Shown here in pieces: positions 1 to 10,941 of a DNA stretch of 64,000 bases (position 1 is its first letter; every line of letters begins with the position of its first letter). The stretch comes from Providencia sneebia DSM 19967 (GTDB lineage Bacteria; Pseudomonadota; Gammaproteobacteria; Enterobacterales; Enterobacteriaceae): positions 3,555,901-3,619,900 of the forward strand of contig NZ_CM001773.1 of the NCBI RefSeq assembly GCF_000314895.2. The letters run 5' to 3'. Made by a program: the position numbers and the translations under genes. The notes under the pieces were generated by a model. The model saw only the letters and a list, made by a program, of their open reading frames with translations. It was not told where the DNA came from and did not search any database.

Positions 1-1
1 A

Positions 2-67
2 GATAATAAACTGGGTGAAGATTTTTATCAGGACGGAATTATTTACACATTAAAATACACGTTCTAA
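2..67 (+). CDS. C-terminal end of a putative outer-membrane beta-barrel protein (partial)
   Basis: An open frame enters from the left edge and ends with a TAA at 65-67, giving 21 residues. They finish in YTLKYTF, an alternating polar/hydrophobic strand with a terminal phenylalanine, which is the usual C-terminal signature recognised by the Bam machinery in outer-membrane barrels. The family cannot be told from so short a piece. In E. coli the gene before cyoA is ampG, an inner-membrane permease, and this tail does not look like it. Confidence 0.4.
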   Translation, partial: DNKLGEDFYQDGIIYTLKYTF

Positions 68-492
68 GCCGTTAGTATGATTTTTCCAAAAAATAAATTT
101 TCTTATTTATTTTCAATGCATTAAGATTATTTATTATTATTTCACCGATAAGACAAGATTTTTTGTCTTATCGGCATAAAAATATATTTTTAGTAACCAT
201 TCCTATTCCATTCTTACAATTAATCCATTCTTTTTTAGAGTGCATTTATGTATATTTTTCTTTGAAAAATTACAAAGTTATTTTATTATTAGCAAATATT
301 TATCACATCAAAACGTCCACTCGCATTATTTTTAACCTTTTTGCTATAAATCCTTCACATGTGATCATATTAACATAAAGAGCTAACAATTCGATTTCTT
401 TACCTTACAATTGTTTACACTAACATAACGTTACCGTAGAATGCCCCCACTGATGAAACGACAATTAGAATCTTTGTCATTTGGGGTCGTGG
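68..492. other. AT-rich intergenic region upstream of cyoA
   Basis: No convincing gene lies here; a 71-codon open frame at 163-378 has neither a ribosome site nor a recognisable protein. The stretch holds the hairpin at 145-174 and must contain the cyo promoter. No operator (ArcA, FNR or Fur) could be assigned with confidence by eye. Confidence 0.6.
145..174 (+). terminator. Perfect 12-bp hairpin, probable terminator of the preceding gene
   Basis: CCGATAAGACAA at 145-156 pairs perfectly with TTGTCTTATCGG at 163-174 around a 6-base loop. It lies about 80 bases after the stop of the partial barrel gene. The sequence that follows is A/T-rich rather than a pure T run, so it is a weak intrinsic terminator or an mRNA 3'-end stabiliser. 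Confidence 0.5.
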
Positions 493-1440
493 ATGAGACT
501 TATGAACTACAAAAAAAGCATTGGGGCAATCTCACTGGTTGTTGCTGCCTTATTACTAGGCGGTTGCGATATGGTGCTGATGGATCCAAAAGGCGCTGTT
601 GGCGTTAAACAAAAAGAGCTGATTCTTATTGCAATCGGCTTAATGCTCATTGTTGTGATTCCAGTAATTTTCATGGCATTTATCTTTGCAATGAAATATC
701 GTGAATCCAATAAATCAGCAACATACCGTCCTAACTGGGCTCACTCAAATAAAATTGAGTTGGTCTGCTGGACTGTTCCTATCATTATTATCATTATTCT
801 AGGTGCTATCACTTGGAAAACGACTCATGAGCTTGATCCCTATAAGCCATTAGTTAGTGATCAGGAACCTGTCACCATTGAAGTCATTTCTGCTGACTGG
901 AAATGGATATTTATTTATCCAGAGCAAGGTATTGCCACAGTTAACGAAATTGCATTCCCTACTGGTGTACCAGTTAATTTCAAAATTACGTCTGATTCTG
1001 TGATGAACTCGTTCTTCATTCCATCTTTAGGTGGGCAAATCTACGCAATGGCTGGTATGCAAACAAAACTTCATTTAATCGCTAATGAACCGGGTACTTA
1101 TAAAGGCTTCTCAGCAAGCTATAGTGGTCATGGTTTCTCTGATATGAAGTTTAATGCGATTGCAACGCCAGACCGCCAAGGTTTTGATGAGTGGGTACAA
1201 AAGGTGAAAGCTTCACCTAAAACAATGGACACAATGCAAGCTTTCGATGAAGTCGCGAAGCCAAGCATGAATGTTCCTGTTACCTACTTCTCTAGCGTGA
1301 AACCTAACCTCTATGACGACATTGTTCTCAAGTTTGGTCATGAGCACCATAAAGGTCACGCTCCTGTAGATTCGCAAGAAGCGTCTACAGGTCATTCTAT
1401 GCATATGAGCCATGCAGCTCATGCTGGCGCAGAGGAATAA
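493..1440 (+). CDS. cyoA: Cytochrome bo3 ubiquinol oxidase subunit II
   Basis: Subunit II of the haem-copper quinol oxidase that oxidises ubiquinol, reduces O2 and pumps protons in the inner membrane. The start chosen is the ATG at 493 (MRLMNYKKS), which gives 315 residues and matches the E. coli N-terminus; an in-frame TTG at 481 is unlikely. A lipobox (LLGGC, Cys25) predicts lipidation. Two membrane spans follow at about residues 45-70 and 88-110, then a periplasmic cupredoxin-like domain ([35 protein letters not shown]). It lacks the CuA ligand cysteines, as expected for a quinol oxidase. The C-terminus is histidine-rich. First gene of cyoABCDE. Confidence 0.97.
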   Translation: MRLMNYKKSIGAISLVVAALLLGGCDMVLMDPKGAVGVKQKELILIAIGLMLIVVIPVIFMAFIFAMKYRESNKSATYRPNWAHSNKIELVCWTVPIIIIIILGAITWKTTHELDPYKPLVSDQEPVTIEVISADWKWIFIYPEQGIATVNEIAFPTGVPVNFKITSDSVMNSFFIPSLGGQIYAMAGMQTKLHLIANEPGTYKGFSASYSGHGFSDMKFNAIATPDRQGFDEWVQKVKASPKTMDTMQAFDEVAKPSMNVPVTYFSSVKPNLYDDIVLKFGHEHHKGHAPVDSQEASTGHSMHMSHAAHAGAEE

Positions 1441-1444
1441 GGGC

Positions 1445-3436
1445 ATGTTCGGAAAATTAACACTCGATGCAATTCCGCTCCATGAGCCTATTATCGTCTT
1501 TACACTTATTGCTATCGTCATCGGCGGTCTTGCTGTTGTTGGTGCAATAACGTATTTCGGTAAATGGAAATGGTTGTGGAAAGAATGGTTAACATCTGTT
1601 GACCATAAAAGAATTGGTATCATGTATATCATCGTCGCAATGGTCATGTTGTTCCGTGGCTTTGCGGATGCCATCATGATGCGTGGTCAGCAGGTACTTG
1701 CTTCTGCTGGTCAAGAAGGGTTCTTGAATCCTCATCACTATGACCAAATCTTTACAGCTCACGGCGTTATCATGATTTTCTTCATGGCAACACCTTTTGT
1801 TGTTGGTCTGATGAACCTCGTTGTACCACTACAAATTGGTGCTCGTGATGTCGCCTTCCCATTCCTAAACTCACTGAGCTTCTGGTTCTTTGTTGTGGGT
1901 GTTGTGCTAATCAATATCTCGTTAGGGGTAGGTGAATTTGCACAAACAGGTTGGTTAGCATATCCGCCATTATCCGGCTTGGAGTACAACCCTGGTGTCG
2001 GGGTCGATTATTGGCTCTGGAGTCTCCAGATATCCGGTATTGGTACATTACTAACAGGGGTTAACTTTATCGCGACAATTATCCGTATGCGTGCACCGGG
2101 TATGTCGATGATGAAAATGCCAGTATTTAGTTGGGCAGCTCTTTGTACTAACGTATTGATCGTTGCTGCATTCCCAATTCTAACTGTGACACTAACTCTT
2201 CTGACATTAGACCGTTACCTTGGAACCCATTTCTTCACTAATGATATGGGTGGCAACATGATGATGTACATCAACCTGATTTGGGCCTGGGGCCATCCAG
2301 AGGTGTATATTCTTGTTCTGCCAGTATTCGGTGTGTTCTCAGAAATTGCTGCAACATTCTCCAAAAAACGGCTGTTTGGTTATACCTCTTTGGTATGGGC
2401 AACCATCGTTATTACCATCATGTCCTTCATCGTTTGGTTACACCACTTCTTTACGATGGGATCAGGAGCAAATGTTAACGCCTTCTTCGGCATAGCAACC
2501 ATGATCATCGCAATCCCAACTGGGGTTAAGATTTTCAACTGGCTGTTTACTATGTACCAAGGTCGTATTGAATTTAAATCACCAATGCTATGGACTATCG
2601 GTTTCATTATTACCTTCTCTGTAGGTGGTATGACTGGTGTTCTACTTGCAGTACCTGGTGCTAACTTCGTTCTACATAACAGCTTGTTCTTAATTGCTCA
2701 CTTCCATAACGTTATCATTGGTGGTGTTGTATTCGGCTGTTTCGCTGGTATGACATACTGGTTCCCGAAAGCATTCGGTTTCACCTTGAATGAAAAATGG
2801 GGTGTTCGCGCATTCTGGTTCTGGATTGTTGGTTTCTTCTTAGCATTCATGCCGCTATACATACTTGGTTTTATGGGCATGACGCGTCGTTTAAGCCAAA
2901 ATATTGACCCTGAGTATCACTCAATGTTAGTTGCCGCTGCTTGTGGTGCTGGCTTGATTGCGCTTGGTATTGCATGTCAAGTTATCCAAATCATCGTCAG
3001 TATCCGTGATCGTCACCAAAATCTTGATTTAACAGGTGATCCATGGGGTGGACGTACTCTTGAGTGGGCAACATCATCACCACCACCATTCTATAACTTC
3101 GCGATTGAACCAAATGTTCAAACCCGTGATGCTTGGTGGGACATGAAAGAGAAAGGCATTGCTTATAAAAAACCAACTTCATATGAAGAAATTCATATGC
3201 CAAAAAATACAGGTGCAGGTGTGATTATTGCTGCATTTAGCCTGATATTTGGTTTTGCAATGATTTGGCACATCTGGTGGCTCGCAATCGTTGGTTTCGG
3301 TGGCATGATTGTCACTTGGATTGTAAAAAGCTTCGACGAAGATGTTGATTACTACGTACCTGTTGCTGAAATCGAGAAAATCGAAACTAAGCGCTTTGAT
3401 GACCTACGTAAGGCAGGTGTGAACGATGTCAACTAA
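1445..3436 (+). CDS. cyoB: Cytochrome bo3 ubiquinol oxidase subunit I
   Basis: Catalytic subunit carrying haem b, haem o3 and CuB. It has 663 residues, the same as E. coli, when started at the ATG at 1445 (MFGKLTLDA), four bases after the cyoA stop. The conserved haem and copper ligand segments are visible: HGVIMIFFM (low-spin haem histidine), WGHPEVY (CuB His with the cross-linked Tyr), [10 protein letters not shown] (CuB His-His) and HFHNVIIGG (both haem histidines). Fifteen membrane spans are expected for the family. The last 11 bases overlap cyoC, so translation is probably coupled. Confidence 0.98.
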   Translation: MFGKLTLDAIPLHEPIIVFTLIAIVIGGLAVVGAITYFGKWKWLWKEWLTSVDHKRIGIMYIIVAMVMLFRGFADAIMMRGQQVLASAGQEGFLNPHHYDQIFTAHGVIMIFFMATPFVVGLMNLVVPLQIGARDVAFPFLNSLSFWFFVVGVVLINISLGVGEFAQTGWLAYPPLSGLEYNPGVGVDYWLWSLQISGIGTLLTGVNFIATIIRMRAPGMSMMKMPVFSWAALCTNVLIVAAFPILTVTLTLLTLDRYLGTHFFTNDMGGNMMMYINLIWAWGHPEVYILVLPVFGVFSEIAATFSKKRLFGYTSLVWATIVITIMSFIVWLHHFFTMGSGANVNAFFGIATMIIAIPTGVKIFNWLFTMYQGRIEFKSPMLWTIGFIITFSVGGMTGVLLAVPGANFVLHNSLFLIAHFHNVIIGGVVFGCFAGMTYWFPKAFGFTLNEKWGVRAFWFWIVGFFLAFMPLYILGFMGMTRRLSQNIDPEYHSMLVAAACGAGLIALGIACQVIQIIVSIRDRHQNLDLTGDPWGGRTLEWATSSPPPFYNFAIEPNVQTRDAWWDMKEKGIAYKKPTSYEEIHMPKNTGAGVIIAAFSLIFGFAMIWHIWWLAIVGFGGMIVTWIVKSFDEDVDYYVPVAEIEKIETKRFDDLRKAGVNDVN

Positions 3437-4040
3437 TACAATGACTAATCAAAACTTAGCCCATGCAGAGCATGGGCACCATGATGCAGGCGGAACTAAA
3501 GTATTCGGTTTCTGGCTCTACATAATGAGCGATTTGATCCTGTTTGCTTGCCTGTTTGCCACTTATGTTGTTCTAGCAGATGGCACCGCTGGTGGTCCTG
3601 AAGGTAAAGATATCTTCAGCCTGAAGTTCGTTTTAGGTGAAACATTCCTGTTGTTATTCAGTAGTATCACCTACGGCTTTGCTATGCTGGCAGTGCATAA
3701 AAGAAAAATTGCGTCTGTTAATTTATGGTTATTCGTCACTTTCTTGCTTGGCTTAGGCTTTGTCATTATGGAAGTTTATGAATTCCATGAACTCATTGCA
3801 GAAGGCTTCGGTCCAGACCGCAGTGGCTTCCTATCTGGCTTCTTTGCTCTGGTAGCGACTCACGGTATTCACGTAACTTGTGGTTTAGTTTGGATTATCA
3901 TTATGATCATTCAAGTATCACGCCGTGGTCTGACCGATGTAAACCAAACTCGTTTGAACTGCCTAAGTTTGTTCTGGCACTTCTTAGACGTTGTTTGGAT
4001 CTGTGTATTTACCGTTGTTTATCTTCTGGGGGCAATATAA
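3426..4040 (+). CDS. cyoC: Cytochrome bo3 ubiquinol oxidase subunit III
   Basis: Five-span inner-membrane subunit of the bo3 oxidase, 204 residues as in E. coli. The N-terminus is histidine-rich ([11 protein letters not shown]) and the first helix reads [14 protein letters not shown], which is diagnostic of the COX3 family. The ATG at 3426 lies inside the end of cyoB. The gene ends one base before the cyoD start. Confidence 0.97.
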   Translation: MSTNTMTNQNLAHAEHGHHDAGGTKVFGFWLYIMSDLILFACLFATYVVLADGTAGGPEGKDIFSLKFVLGETFLLLFSSITYGFAMLAVHKRKIASVNLWLFVTFLLGLGFVIMEVYEFHELIAEGFGPDRSGFLSGFFALVATHGIHVTCGLVWIIIMIIQVSRRGLTDVNQTRLNCLSLFWHFLDVVWICVFTVVYLLGAI

Positions 4041-4373
4041 ATGAGTCACGCAAAAGATGCTCATACTGGAGCAAGCCACGGTAGCATGAAGACTTACGTG
4101 ATTGGTTTTGTTCTGTCAGTTATTCTGACAGTCATACCTTTCTGGATGGTGATGGAAGGTACTGCATCACAAGCGGCTATTCTTTGGACTGTTGTCGGTA
4201 TGGCTGTTGTGCAGATCCTTGTACATCTCGTATGCTTCCTGCACATGAACACATCATCAGATGAGCGCTGGAACCTGATTGCATTCCTGTTCACTATGCT
4301 AATCATCGGTATCGTTGTCATTGGCTCTCTGTGGATTATGTACAACCTGAACATCAATATGATGCTCGACTAA
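4041..4373 (+). CDS. cyoD: Cytochrome bo3 ubiquinol oxidase subunit IV
   Basis: Small three-span subunit of the bo3 oxidase, 110 residues. It is needed for assembly of the CuB site in E. coli. The start abuts the cyoC stop directly. The pattern is a short polar N-terminus ([13 protein letters not shown]), then hydrophobic segments at about residues 17-37, 45-67 and 78-100, with the conserved HLVCFLHMN and SSDERWN loop. Confidence 0.96.
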   Translation: MSHAKDAHTGASHGSMKTYVIGFVLSVILTVIPFWMVMEGTASQAAILWTVVGMAVVQILVHLVCFLHMNTSSDERWNLIAFLFTMLIIGIVVIGSLWIMYNLNINMMLD

Positions 4374-4385
4374 AGAGTTGCCGAT

Positions 4386-5273
4386 ATGTTTAAGCAATAC
4401 CTGCAAGTGACCAAGCCAGGAATTATTTTCGGAAATTTAATTTCTGTGATCGGCGGTTTTTTACTTGCCTCAAAAGGCTCTATTGACTACCCGCTGTTTA
4501 TTGCAACTTTGCTGGGTGTATCACTGGTCGTGGCTTCTGGTTGTGTATTTAACAACTATATCGACCGTGATATTGACCGTATCATGGAAAGAACTAAGAA
4601 TCGCCCTTTAGTTAAAGGGCTGATTGACCCGAAAGTTAGCCTGATTTATGCCTCTGTACTAGGTATTGCTGGCATGCTGCTACTTTTAGTCGCAGCTAAT
4701 GCTCTTGCAATGCTCCTCGCAGTGATTGGTTTCATTGTGTATGTTGGTGTGTATAGCCTATATATGAAGCGTAAATCAGTTTATGGCACGCTAATTGGCA
4801 GTCTGTCTGGTGCAGCTCCACCGGTTATCGGTTACTGTGCCGTCACAAATGAATTTGATGCAGGTGCTCTTATCCTGCTGTTAATTTTCAGCTTGTGGCA
4901 GATGCCTCATTCGTATGCTATCGCTATATTTCGCTTTAAAGATTATAAAGCTGCCAATATTCCTGTACTGCCAGTTATTAAAGGGATCTCTGTCGCGAAG
5001 ACACATATTTTCTTATATATTTTGGCATTTATGATTGCAACACTCATGTTAGCAATTAGTGGATATGCAGGTTATAAATACCTAATCGTTGCAGCTGCTG
5101 TCAGTATTTGGTGGTTAGGCATGGCGATTTCAGGGTTTAAAACTGAAAATGATGATCGCGTTTGGGCAAGAAAGCTGTTCGTTTTCTCCATCGTTGCGAT
5201 AACATCACTCAGCATTATGATGTCTGTAGATCCAACAGTTTCAACAGATTCTGTTATCGCTTTCGTGAGATAA
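4386..5273 (+). CDS. cyoE: Protohaem IX farnesyltransferase (haem O synthase)
   Basis: UbiA-family prenyltransferase that attaches a farnesyl group to protohaem to make haem O, the cofactor of CyoB. It has 295 residues with about nine membrane spans. The first aspartate-rich motif is visible as [12 protein letters not shown] followed by KNRPL, and YSLYMKRKS belongs to the second conserved loop. It is last in cyoABCDE, 12 bases after cyoD, and followed by a clear terminator. Confidence 0.97.
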   Translation: MFKQYLQVTKPGIIFGNLISVIGGFLLASKGSIDYPLFIATLLGVSLVVASGCVFNNYIDRDIDRIMERTKNRPLVKGLIDPKVSLIYASVLGIAGMLLLLVAANALAMLLAVIGFIVYVGVYSLYMKRKSVYGTLIGSLSGAAPPVIGYCAVTNEFDAGALILLLIFSLWQMPHSYAIAIFRFKDYKAANIPVLPVIKGISVAKTHIFLYILAFMIATLMLAISGYAGYKYLIVAAAVSIWWLGMAISGFKTENDDRVWARKLFVFSIVAITSLSIMMSVDPTVSTDSVIAFVR

Positions 5274-5303
5274 TTTCCAGCAACATAATTTGACATAACA
5301 AAA

Positions 5304-5328
5304 ATGGCAGGTATTACCTGCCGTTTTT
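5304..5328 (+). terminator. Rho-independent terminator of cyoABCDE
   Basis: GGCAGGT (5306-5312), a three-base loop, and ACCTGCC (5316-5322), followed by GTTTTT. It lies 32 bases after the cyoE stop. Confidence 0.9.
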
Positions 5329-5432
5329 ATTTAATATCTCACCATCAGCCAAGATATGGCTAAAATATTCATTTCCTTATCCTAAGGTTCCCCAATAGAA
5401 TAACCCCTTTTGTTTATATCTGAGGCTTTACC

Positions 5433-6800
5433 ATGAACGATAACAAAATGACTCTCGCTGAATTACGTTCCACATGGGGGCTTGGTTCTGTATTTTCCCT
5501 TCGAATGCTAGGGATGTTCATGGTGCTGCCAATCCTGACCAGCTATGGTATGCAATTACAAGGGGCAACTGAGTTTCTTATCGGTGTCGCTATCGGTATT
5601 TATGGATTAAGCCAAGCCATTTTTCAAATTCCCTTTGGTTTGATGTCAGATAGAATTGGCCGCAAGCCGTTAATTATATTTGGTCTGATCATTTTTATTA
5701 TTGGTAGTGTGATAGCTGCATTAAGTGATTCAATTTGGGGGATCATTATCGGGCGAGCATTACAAGGTGCTGGCGCAATTTCCGCTGCTGTCATGGCACT
5801 ATTATCCGATCTCACCCGAGAACAAAATCGTACAAAAGCGATGGCATTTCTAGGAATTAGCTTTGGTATCACCTTTGCTATTGCGCTAGTTCTTGGGCCA
5901 ATCATTACCCATTGGATTGGATTAAGTGGTCTATTTTGGGGAATTACGCTACTCGCAGCCGGTGCGATCCTCATGACGTTGTTTGTCGTCCCTAATAGTA
6001 ATAAACATATTATTAACAGAGAATCTGCTTTTGTTAAGGGTAACTTACGGGCGGTTTTAACCCATCCACAATTATTGAAACTCAATATCGGTATTTTAAG
6101 TCTGCATGCATTATTAATGTCGAGTTTTGTTGCTCTCCCCCTGATTATGGAACATGCAGGCTACCTTGCCAAAGACCATTGGAAAGCTTACCTCATCACG
6201 ATGTTAGTCGCATTTGTCACTGTGCTGCCTTTTATTATTTATGCAGAAAAGCACCGTAAAATGAAACAGGTTTTTCTGTTTTGTATTACGTTATTAGCAC
6301 TTGCTGAAATAACTTTGTGGCTTTCAGGTAATAGCTTATGGATCATTTTTCTTGGTCTACAACTATTTTTTGTCGCTTTTAACATATTAGAAGCCATTCT
6401 TCCTTCTCTCATTAGCAAAGAAGCCCCAGCAGGTTATAAAGGAACTGCAATGGGTGTTTATTCCACAAGCCAATTTTTAGGTGTGGCAATAGGCGGAATT
6501 TTGGGTGGATGGTTATACGATTTGAATGGTGCAGCAACGGTATTTATAGGTGGGTTATTATTAACCGTGATTTGGTTTATTATCAGCATGACAATGCAGC
6601 AACCGCCCTATGTCAGCAGCATACGATTGGTATTACCTCATCGATTTAAAAATACTCAGAAATTACAGCAAACATTATTATCACAACCGGGTGTCCTTGA
6701 AGCGGTTATTATTCCTGAAGAGATGGGCATTTATATCAAAGTTGATAGAAAAATAACTTCCCGAGATCAGCTCGAAGCAATTATTCGTCAAGAAGATTGA
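5433..6800 (+). CDS. yajR: Major facilitator superfamily transporter YajR
   Basis: Twelve-span inner-membrane MFS permease of unknown substrate, 455 residues (E. coli 454). Motif A (GLMSDRIGRKP) follows TM2, and the C-terminal ~65 residues (from about 390) form the YAM ferredoxin-like domain typical of YajR: LPHRFKNTQKLQQ through VLEAVIIPEEMGIYIK. The ATG at 5433 is preceded by a GAGG-type ribosome site. The gene stands alone and converges with yajQ. Confidence 0.93.
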   Translation: MNDNKMTLAELRSTWGLGSVFSLRMLGMFMVLPILTSYGMQLQGATEFLIGVAIGIYGLSQAIFQIPFGLMSDRIGRKPLIIFGLIIFIIGSVIAALSDSIWGIIIGRALQGAGAISAAVMALLSDLTREQNRTKAMAFLGISFGITFAIALVLGPIITHWIGLSGLFWGITLLAAGAILMTLFVVPNSNKHIINRESAFVKGNLRAVLTHPQLLKLNIGILSLHALLMSSFVALPLIMEHAGYLAKDHWKAYLITMLVAFVTVLPFIIYAEKHRKMKQVFLFCITLLALAEITLWLSGNSLWIIFLGLQLFFVAFNILEAILPSLISKEAPAGYKGTAMGVYSTSQFLGVAIGGILGGWLYDLNGAATVFIGGLLLTVIWFIISMTMQQPPYVSSIRLVLPHRFKNTQKLQQTLLSQPGVLEAVIIPEEMGIYIKVDRKITSRDQLEAIIRQED

Positions 6801-6802
6801 AA

Positions 6803-6835
6803 AATAGCCCGCAACACATTGAGCTGCGGGCAAAC
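6803..6835 (-). terminator. Terminator of yajQ
   Basis: Stem GCCCGCA (6807-6813) / TGCGGGC (6825-6831). Read on the minus strand it is followed by TATTTTTC, so it ends yajQ. The + side lacks a T run, so it is poor for yajR. Confidence 0.75.
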
Positions 6836-6839
6836 AAGC

Positions 6840-7331
6840 TTAATCACGGAAATTATTAAATTGGAATGGTTGGCCTAAATCACTTGAACGCACGAGCGCC
6901 ATTACAGATTGTAGGTCATCTCGCGATTTTCCTGTCACACGAACTTGTTCACCTTGGATTTGAGCTTGAACTTTTAGCTTACTATCTTTAATGGCTTTAA
7001 CAATTTTCTTTGCAATGGCTGTATCAATACCTTGTTTCAAAGTCACTTCAACACTGTAACTCTTTCCACTGTGAACAATATCCTCTGGTACATTTAATAC
7101 CGCACCATCAATACCGCGTTTTGCCATTTTTTCACGCAGAATATCTAATAGTTGTAACACCTGAAAGTCAGACTCACTTGTCACTTTGATAGATTCATTT
7201 TTCTCATTTAATTCAAAGCTGGCACTGACATTCTTAAAATCCCAGCGCGTAGTCAATTCGCGTTGTGCGTTTTCTACTGCGTTACGAACTTCATTCATTT
7301 CGACTTCTGATACAATATCAAATGATGGCAT
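6840..7331 (-). CDS. yajQ: YajQ family nucleotide-binding protein
   Basis: 163 residues, near-identical in length and sequence pattern to E. coli Yaj[11 protein letters not shown] at the start and [16 protein letters not shown] and [11 protein letters not shown] at the end. Family members bind nucleotides, and some Xanthomonas homologues bind cyclic di-GMP. The fold is two ferredoxin-like RNP domains. The enterobacterial role is not settled. It is monocistronic and convergent with yajR. Confidence 0.95.
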   Translation of the reverse strand: MPSFDIVSEVEMNEVRNAVENAQRELTTRWDFKNVSASFELNEKNESIKVTSESDFQVLQLLDILREKMAKRGIDGAVLNVPEDIVHSGKSYSVEVTLKQGIDTAIAKKIVKAIKDSKLKVQAQIQGEQVRVTGKSRDDLQSVMALVRSSDLGQPFQFNNFRD

Positions 7332-7452
7332 AGTTAAGATCTCCTGATAATCAATATGATGAATGATAGCTTCTTTCTATTAACAGCAAAAGTACTATAC
7401 TGGAAATAAGAATTTACATGTGCCGTTATCGCTATATTCTTAGAGGGAATGT

Positions 7453-8364
7453 ATGAAAATAACGCTAATTGGTTGTGGCGCAATGGGTAAATTATGGCTT
7501 GCTGCGTTAGCTCAACAAGGACATGATGTCCAAGGTTGGTTACGAATAGCTCAACCTGAAATATATATTGATGTTAATGAGCCTGATGACCGCTATTTTC
7601 GCGGCTTGCTCCCGTGTAACAGCATCAATCATCTTACGCATAGTGAACTTGTTATTGTCTGCTTGAAAGCATGGCAAGTTTCTGATGCTCTTCTGCCTCT
7701 ACTTCACCAAATACCTGAGGTTTGTCCTATATTATTGCTTCATAATGGCATGGGGACGCTGGATGAGTTAGGTCCTTTAAAACACCCTTTTCTGGCTGGT
7801 GTCACCACACATGCCGCATGGCAAAATAATGACCAAGTATTTCATGTTGCTAATGGCATTACAGAAATAGGGGCAGTCAATTCATTAGCAGAGCCTTATT
7901 ACCCTATTGCAGATCTATTACATAAAGCATTACCCGATGTAGCATGGTATAACCAAATTCTAGCAACTTGTTGGCGAAAACTGGCTGTAAATTGTGTCAT
8001 TAACCCACTAACCGTGCTTTATGACTGTAAAAATGGCGAGTTAATGGCTCATCAAGTGCATATTGAAAAACTTATTACAGAAATCAACCAAGTGATTTCA
8101 ATGGAAGGATTTCATGCGGATAAGGAACAACTTGCAGACTATATTTATAGCATCATTCATAGTACCGCAAATAACTACTCGTCGATGCTTCAAGATGTTC
8201 GCAATAAACGCCGCACAGAAATCGATTACATTACCGGTTATCTCATTAAACAAGCCAGAATGCATGGCCTTGACACGCCAGAGAATGATCGCATCTATCA
8301 CTTAATTAAATATCAGGAAGAAAAAAATGACGGCTTCAGTGTTAATATGCATCGCCAATGGTAG
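7453..8364 (+). CDS. panE: 2-dehydropantoate 2-reductase
   Basis: NADPH-dependent reduction of ketopantoate to pantoate in pantothenate/CoA synthesis. 303 residues. The N-terminal Rossmann motif is IGCGAMG (residues 6-12). The conserved catalytic lysine segment reads [15 protein letters not shown] in the middle, and the C-terminal helical domain carries the conserved SSMLQDV and TEIDYITGY segments. The last 38 bases overlap the start of yajL, so the two genes are translationally linked. Confidence 0.95.
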   Translation: MKITLIGCGAMGKLWLAALAQQGHDVQGWLRIAQPEIYIDVNEPDDRYFRGLLPCNSINHLTHSELVIVCLKAWQVSDALLPLLHQIPEVCPILLLHNGMGTLDELGPLKHPFLAGVTTHAAWQNNDQVFHVANGITEIGAVNSLAEPYYPIADLLHKALPDVAWYNQILATCWRKLAVNCVINPLTVLYDCKNGELMAHQVHIEKLITEINQVISMEGFHADKEQLADYIYSIIHSTANNYSSMLQDVRNKRRTEIDYITGYLIKQARMHGLDTPENDRIYHLIKYQEEKNDGFSVNMHRQW

Positions 8365-8923
8365 TGAAGAGATAGAAACTGTCACCACTGCGGATTTATT
8401 AGTTAGGGCAGGAATTAATGTCACTTTAGCCAGTGTAACGGAAGATGGTTCTGTTGAAATAACAGCATCAAGAGGATTTAAAATTGTTGCTGATACGCCA
8501 CTGATTAAGGTAGCAGATGAACCCTTTGATGCCATTGTCCTACCGGGCGGATTAGGTGGGGCTGAAACTTTCCGCGATAGTCCATTAGTCGTTGAAAAAG
8601 TAAGACGAATGCACCTTGATGGTAAAATTGTTGCGGCTATTTGCGCTGCACCTGCATTAGTTTTGGAGCATCACCAGCTTTTTCCAATTGGTAACATGAC
8701 GGGTTTCCCTTCCATGAAGGATAAAATTGCAGTAGAAAAATGGGTTGATAAGCGGGTTTATTTTGATGAAAGAGTTAATTTACTGACGAGCCAAGGACCT
8801 GCGACAAGTTTCGATTTTGGATTAAAATTGATTGAATTACTCACTGGCAGAGAAAATGCAGCTAAGGTTGCAGAACAATTAATTTTACCACCCGGTATTA
8901 ATGATTATCTTGACCGTGAATAA
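8327..8923 (+). CDS. yajL: Protein/nucleotide deglycase or chaperone YajL (DJ-1 family)
   Basis: DJ-1/PfpI superfamily protein implicated in oxidative-stress protection and repair of glycated protein or nucleotide. 198 residues. The nucleophile elbow AAICAAP puts the reactive cysteine at residue 106, exactly as in E. coli YajL, and the conserved acidic residue is Glu15 (GSEE). It overlaps the 3' end of panE by 38 bases and is followed by a strong terminator. Confidence 0.95.
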   Translation: MTASVLICIANGSEEIETVTTADLLVRAGINVTLASVTEDGSVEITASRGFKIVADTPLIKVADEPFDAIVLPGGLGGAETFRDSPLVVEKVRRMHLDGKIVAAICAAPALVLEHHQLFPIGNMTGFPSMKDKIAVEKWVDKRVYFDERVNLLTSQGPATSFDFGLKLIELLTGRENAAKVAEQLILPPGINDYLDRE

Positions 8924-8934
8924 ATAGAATAAAC

Positions 8935-8974
8935 AAAAAGAGCTGATAAAACTTACCGCTTATCAGCTCTTTTT
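8935..8974. terminator. Bidirectional terminator between yajL and thiI
   Basis: 15-bp stem: AAAAAGAGCTGATAA (8935-8949) pairs with TTATCAGCTCTTTTT (8960-8974). T runs fall on both strands, so it can serve yajL (+) and thiI (-), which converge here. Confidence 0.92.
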
Positions 8975-9014
8975 CTATTTAAATAATAACACCTATTTAA
9001 ATCATAACACCGAA

Positions 9015-10466
9015 TTAAGGGCGATATACCTTAACATTACTAAAACCTTGCTCTTGTAAATAAAGAGCTTGTAAGCGGCTCATCACACCACGGTCACAAT
9101 AGAGCAAATAGGTTTTTTCTTTTGGTAAATCACCAAATTGAGTCCCGAGTCGATAAAATGGGATATGCTTAATTTCAATGCCTTCTATCACCAAAGGTTT
9201 ATCTTCATGTTCATCTGGCGAACGAATATCGAGAATCACTTCATTATCCGCAGATAATTCATTCACCATCTCAACTTCCGCGATTTGTTCACGACTTTCT
9301 TCAGCAATTTTGCGAATATCAATATTATTCGATTCTGCAACCACTCGGTCTAAAATAGCGAAATCGAAGTTAGCTTCTTCAGCTTCAATTTTTGATTTAA
9401 TTGCTTTAACCGTTGGGCTTTTTGAAATCACACCACAATATTCAGGCATTGTTTTAGCAAAATCTTCAGTACCAATGTGACGTGCTAATTTGATAATGTG
9501 TTCTTTATCATGAGAAATCAGTGGTCTTAAGATCAATGTGTCTGAAGCATTATCAATTAATCGTAGATTCGTCAACGTTTGGCTTGATACTTGCCCAAGC
9601 GCTTCACCAGTAACAATCGCTTGAACGCCATAGCGCTCTGCCACTTGAGAAGCTGCTCGTACCATCATTCGTTTTAAAACAACCCCCATTTGTCCGTCAT
9701 CAACTTTCTCGAGAATCTCGGCAACAACGGGTTTAAAATTGACGGCAATAAAACGAACTTTATGTGAACTACCAAAGCGATTCCATAAATAATGGGCAAT
9801 CTGTTTTACGCCAATTTCGTGAGCAGCACCACCCAAGTTAAAGAAGCAATAATGCACACGGCAGCCACGGCGCATAAGCATATAGCTAGAAACGCCAGAA
9901 TCGAAACCACCTGAAATGAGTGATAACACATCTTCTTGTGTTCCGATAGGGAACCCCCCTATACCTTCATAACGTGCTTTAATGAGGATTAAATTTTCAT
10001 CTTCAATCTCAATATTCACGGTAACATCAGGATCTTTTAGTTTTACTTTTGCAGAAGCAATGTGTTGGTTTAAGCCACCACCGATATAGCGTTCAGCTTC
10101 AATTGATGTAAACTCATGTTTACCTCTGCGTTTTACACGAACACAAAAGGTTTTATTTTCTAAAGAAGCACCATAAGCCTCATGCACCATTTCATAAATA
10201 TGATGCAAGCTAGTAAACGGCTTCTCTTCAACTTCTAATATGTGGTGAATACCCGGAATACGGCCTAGAATGTCACAAATCTCGTCGTGCTTTGTTTCCC
10301 CTTTAACACGCACTTCAATGTTATCCCAATGGCGGACAACAGCAATTTCTTCACCTAATGGCTTAAGAACATTGCGAATATTGCTGGTAAGAATTTTTAT
10401 AAAACGCAGCCTAACGGTTTGGCTTTTAATCGTAATTTCTGGGAACAACTTAATGATAAACTTCAT
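9015..10466 (-). CDS. thiI: tRNA 4-thiouridine synthase / thiazole sulfur carrier ThiI
   Basis: Makes s4U8 in tRNA and supplies sulfur for the thiazole of thiamine. 483 residues if started at [10 protein letters not shown] (ATG at 10466), matching E. coli; an upstream in-frame ATG at 10499 adds 11 unmatched residues. Order of domains: ferredoxin-like/THUMP (to about 170), PP-loop ATP pyrophosphatase ([12 protein letters not shown] near residue 183), and C-terminal rhodanese domain (from about 395) with the persulfide cysteine in [12 protein letters not shown]. It is divergent from xseB. Confidence 0.97.
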   Translation of the reverse strand: MKFIIKLFPEITIKSQTVRLRFIKILTSNIRNVLKPLGEEIAVVRHWDNIEVRVKGETKHDEICDILGRIPGIHHILEVEEKPFTSLHHIYEMVHEAYGASLENKTFCVRVKRRGKHEFTSIEAERYIGGGLNQHIASAKVKLKDPDVTVNIEIEDENLILIKARYEGIGGFPIGTQEDVLSLISGGFDSGVSSYMLMRRGCRVHYCFFNLGGAAHEIGVKQIAHYLWNRFGSSHKVRFIAVNFKPVVAEILEKVDDGQMGVVLKRMMVRAASQVAERYGVQAIVTGEALGQVSSQTLTNLRLIDNASDTLILRPLISHDKEHIIKLARHIGTEDFAKTMPEYCGVISKSPTVKAIKSKIEAEEANFDFAILDRVVAESNNIDIRKIAEESREQIAEVEMVNELSADNEVILDIRSPDEHEDKPLVIEGIEIKHIPFYRLGTQFGDLPKEKTYLLYCDRGVMSRLQALYLQEQGFSNVKVYRP

Positions 10467-10686
10467 AATAGCAGCACGATATAAGTTATAGGGGCACACG
10501 GACGTATTTTAAAAGCAACACACGTACAGGTTACCAATTGTCAATAAAGAGGCGTATTATAGCATCATCTTGCGCGCTGAATCTAAAAACACCAATAATA
10601 AATTGTATAGACCGCGAGACTAAGTTAGTCTGCTGGATTAACGAAAGACCTCTTATCAAATGATTAACAATTGTGATTGAAAAATT

Positions 10687-10938
10687 ATGGCCAAAGAAAA
10701 ATCTAAGCAAGCCCATGTTGCGAGCTTCGAAACATCACTAAAAGAATTGGAAGAAATCGTTTCTCGTCTCGAGTCTGGTTCACTGCCGCTCGAAGATGCA
10801 CTTAATGAGTTTGAACGTGGCATTCAAATTGCAAAACAAGGGCAAAAAGTCCTGCAACAAGCAGAACAACGAGTGCAAATCCTGTTAAGTGATGACGAAA
10901 CTAAAGCGCTTGATAATTTTTCACCTGACACCGAATAA
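10687..10938 (+). CDS. xseB: Exodeoxyribonuclease VII small subunit
   Basis: 83 residues. Small helical subunit of the exonuclease VII complex with XseA (not in this window). The characteristic segment is [18 protein letters not shown] followed by [11 protein letters not shown]. It is the first gene of xseB-ispA-dxs, with only three bases before the ispA start. Confidence 0.96.
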   Translation: MAKEKSKQAHVASFETSLKELEEIVSRLESGSLPLEDALNEFERGIQIAKQGQKVLQQAEQRVQILLSDDETKALDNFSPDTE

Positions 10939-10941
10939 ACT

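Noticed and set aside
163..378. 71-codon open frame upstream of cyoA
   Set aside because: No ribosome site, no protein-like domain pattern, and it starts inside the 12-bp hairpin; likely chance in AT-rich DNA.
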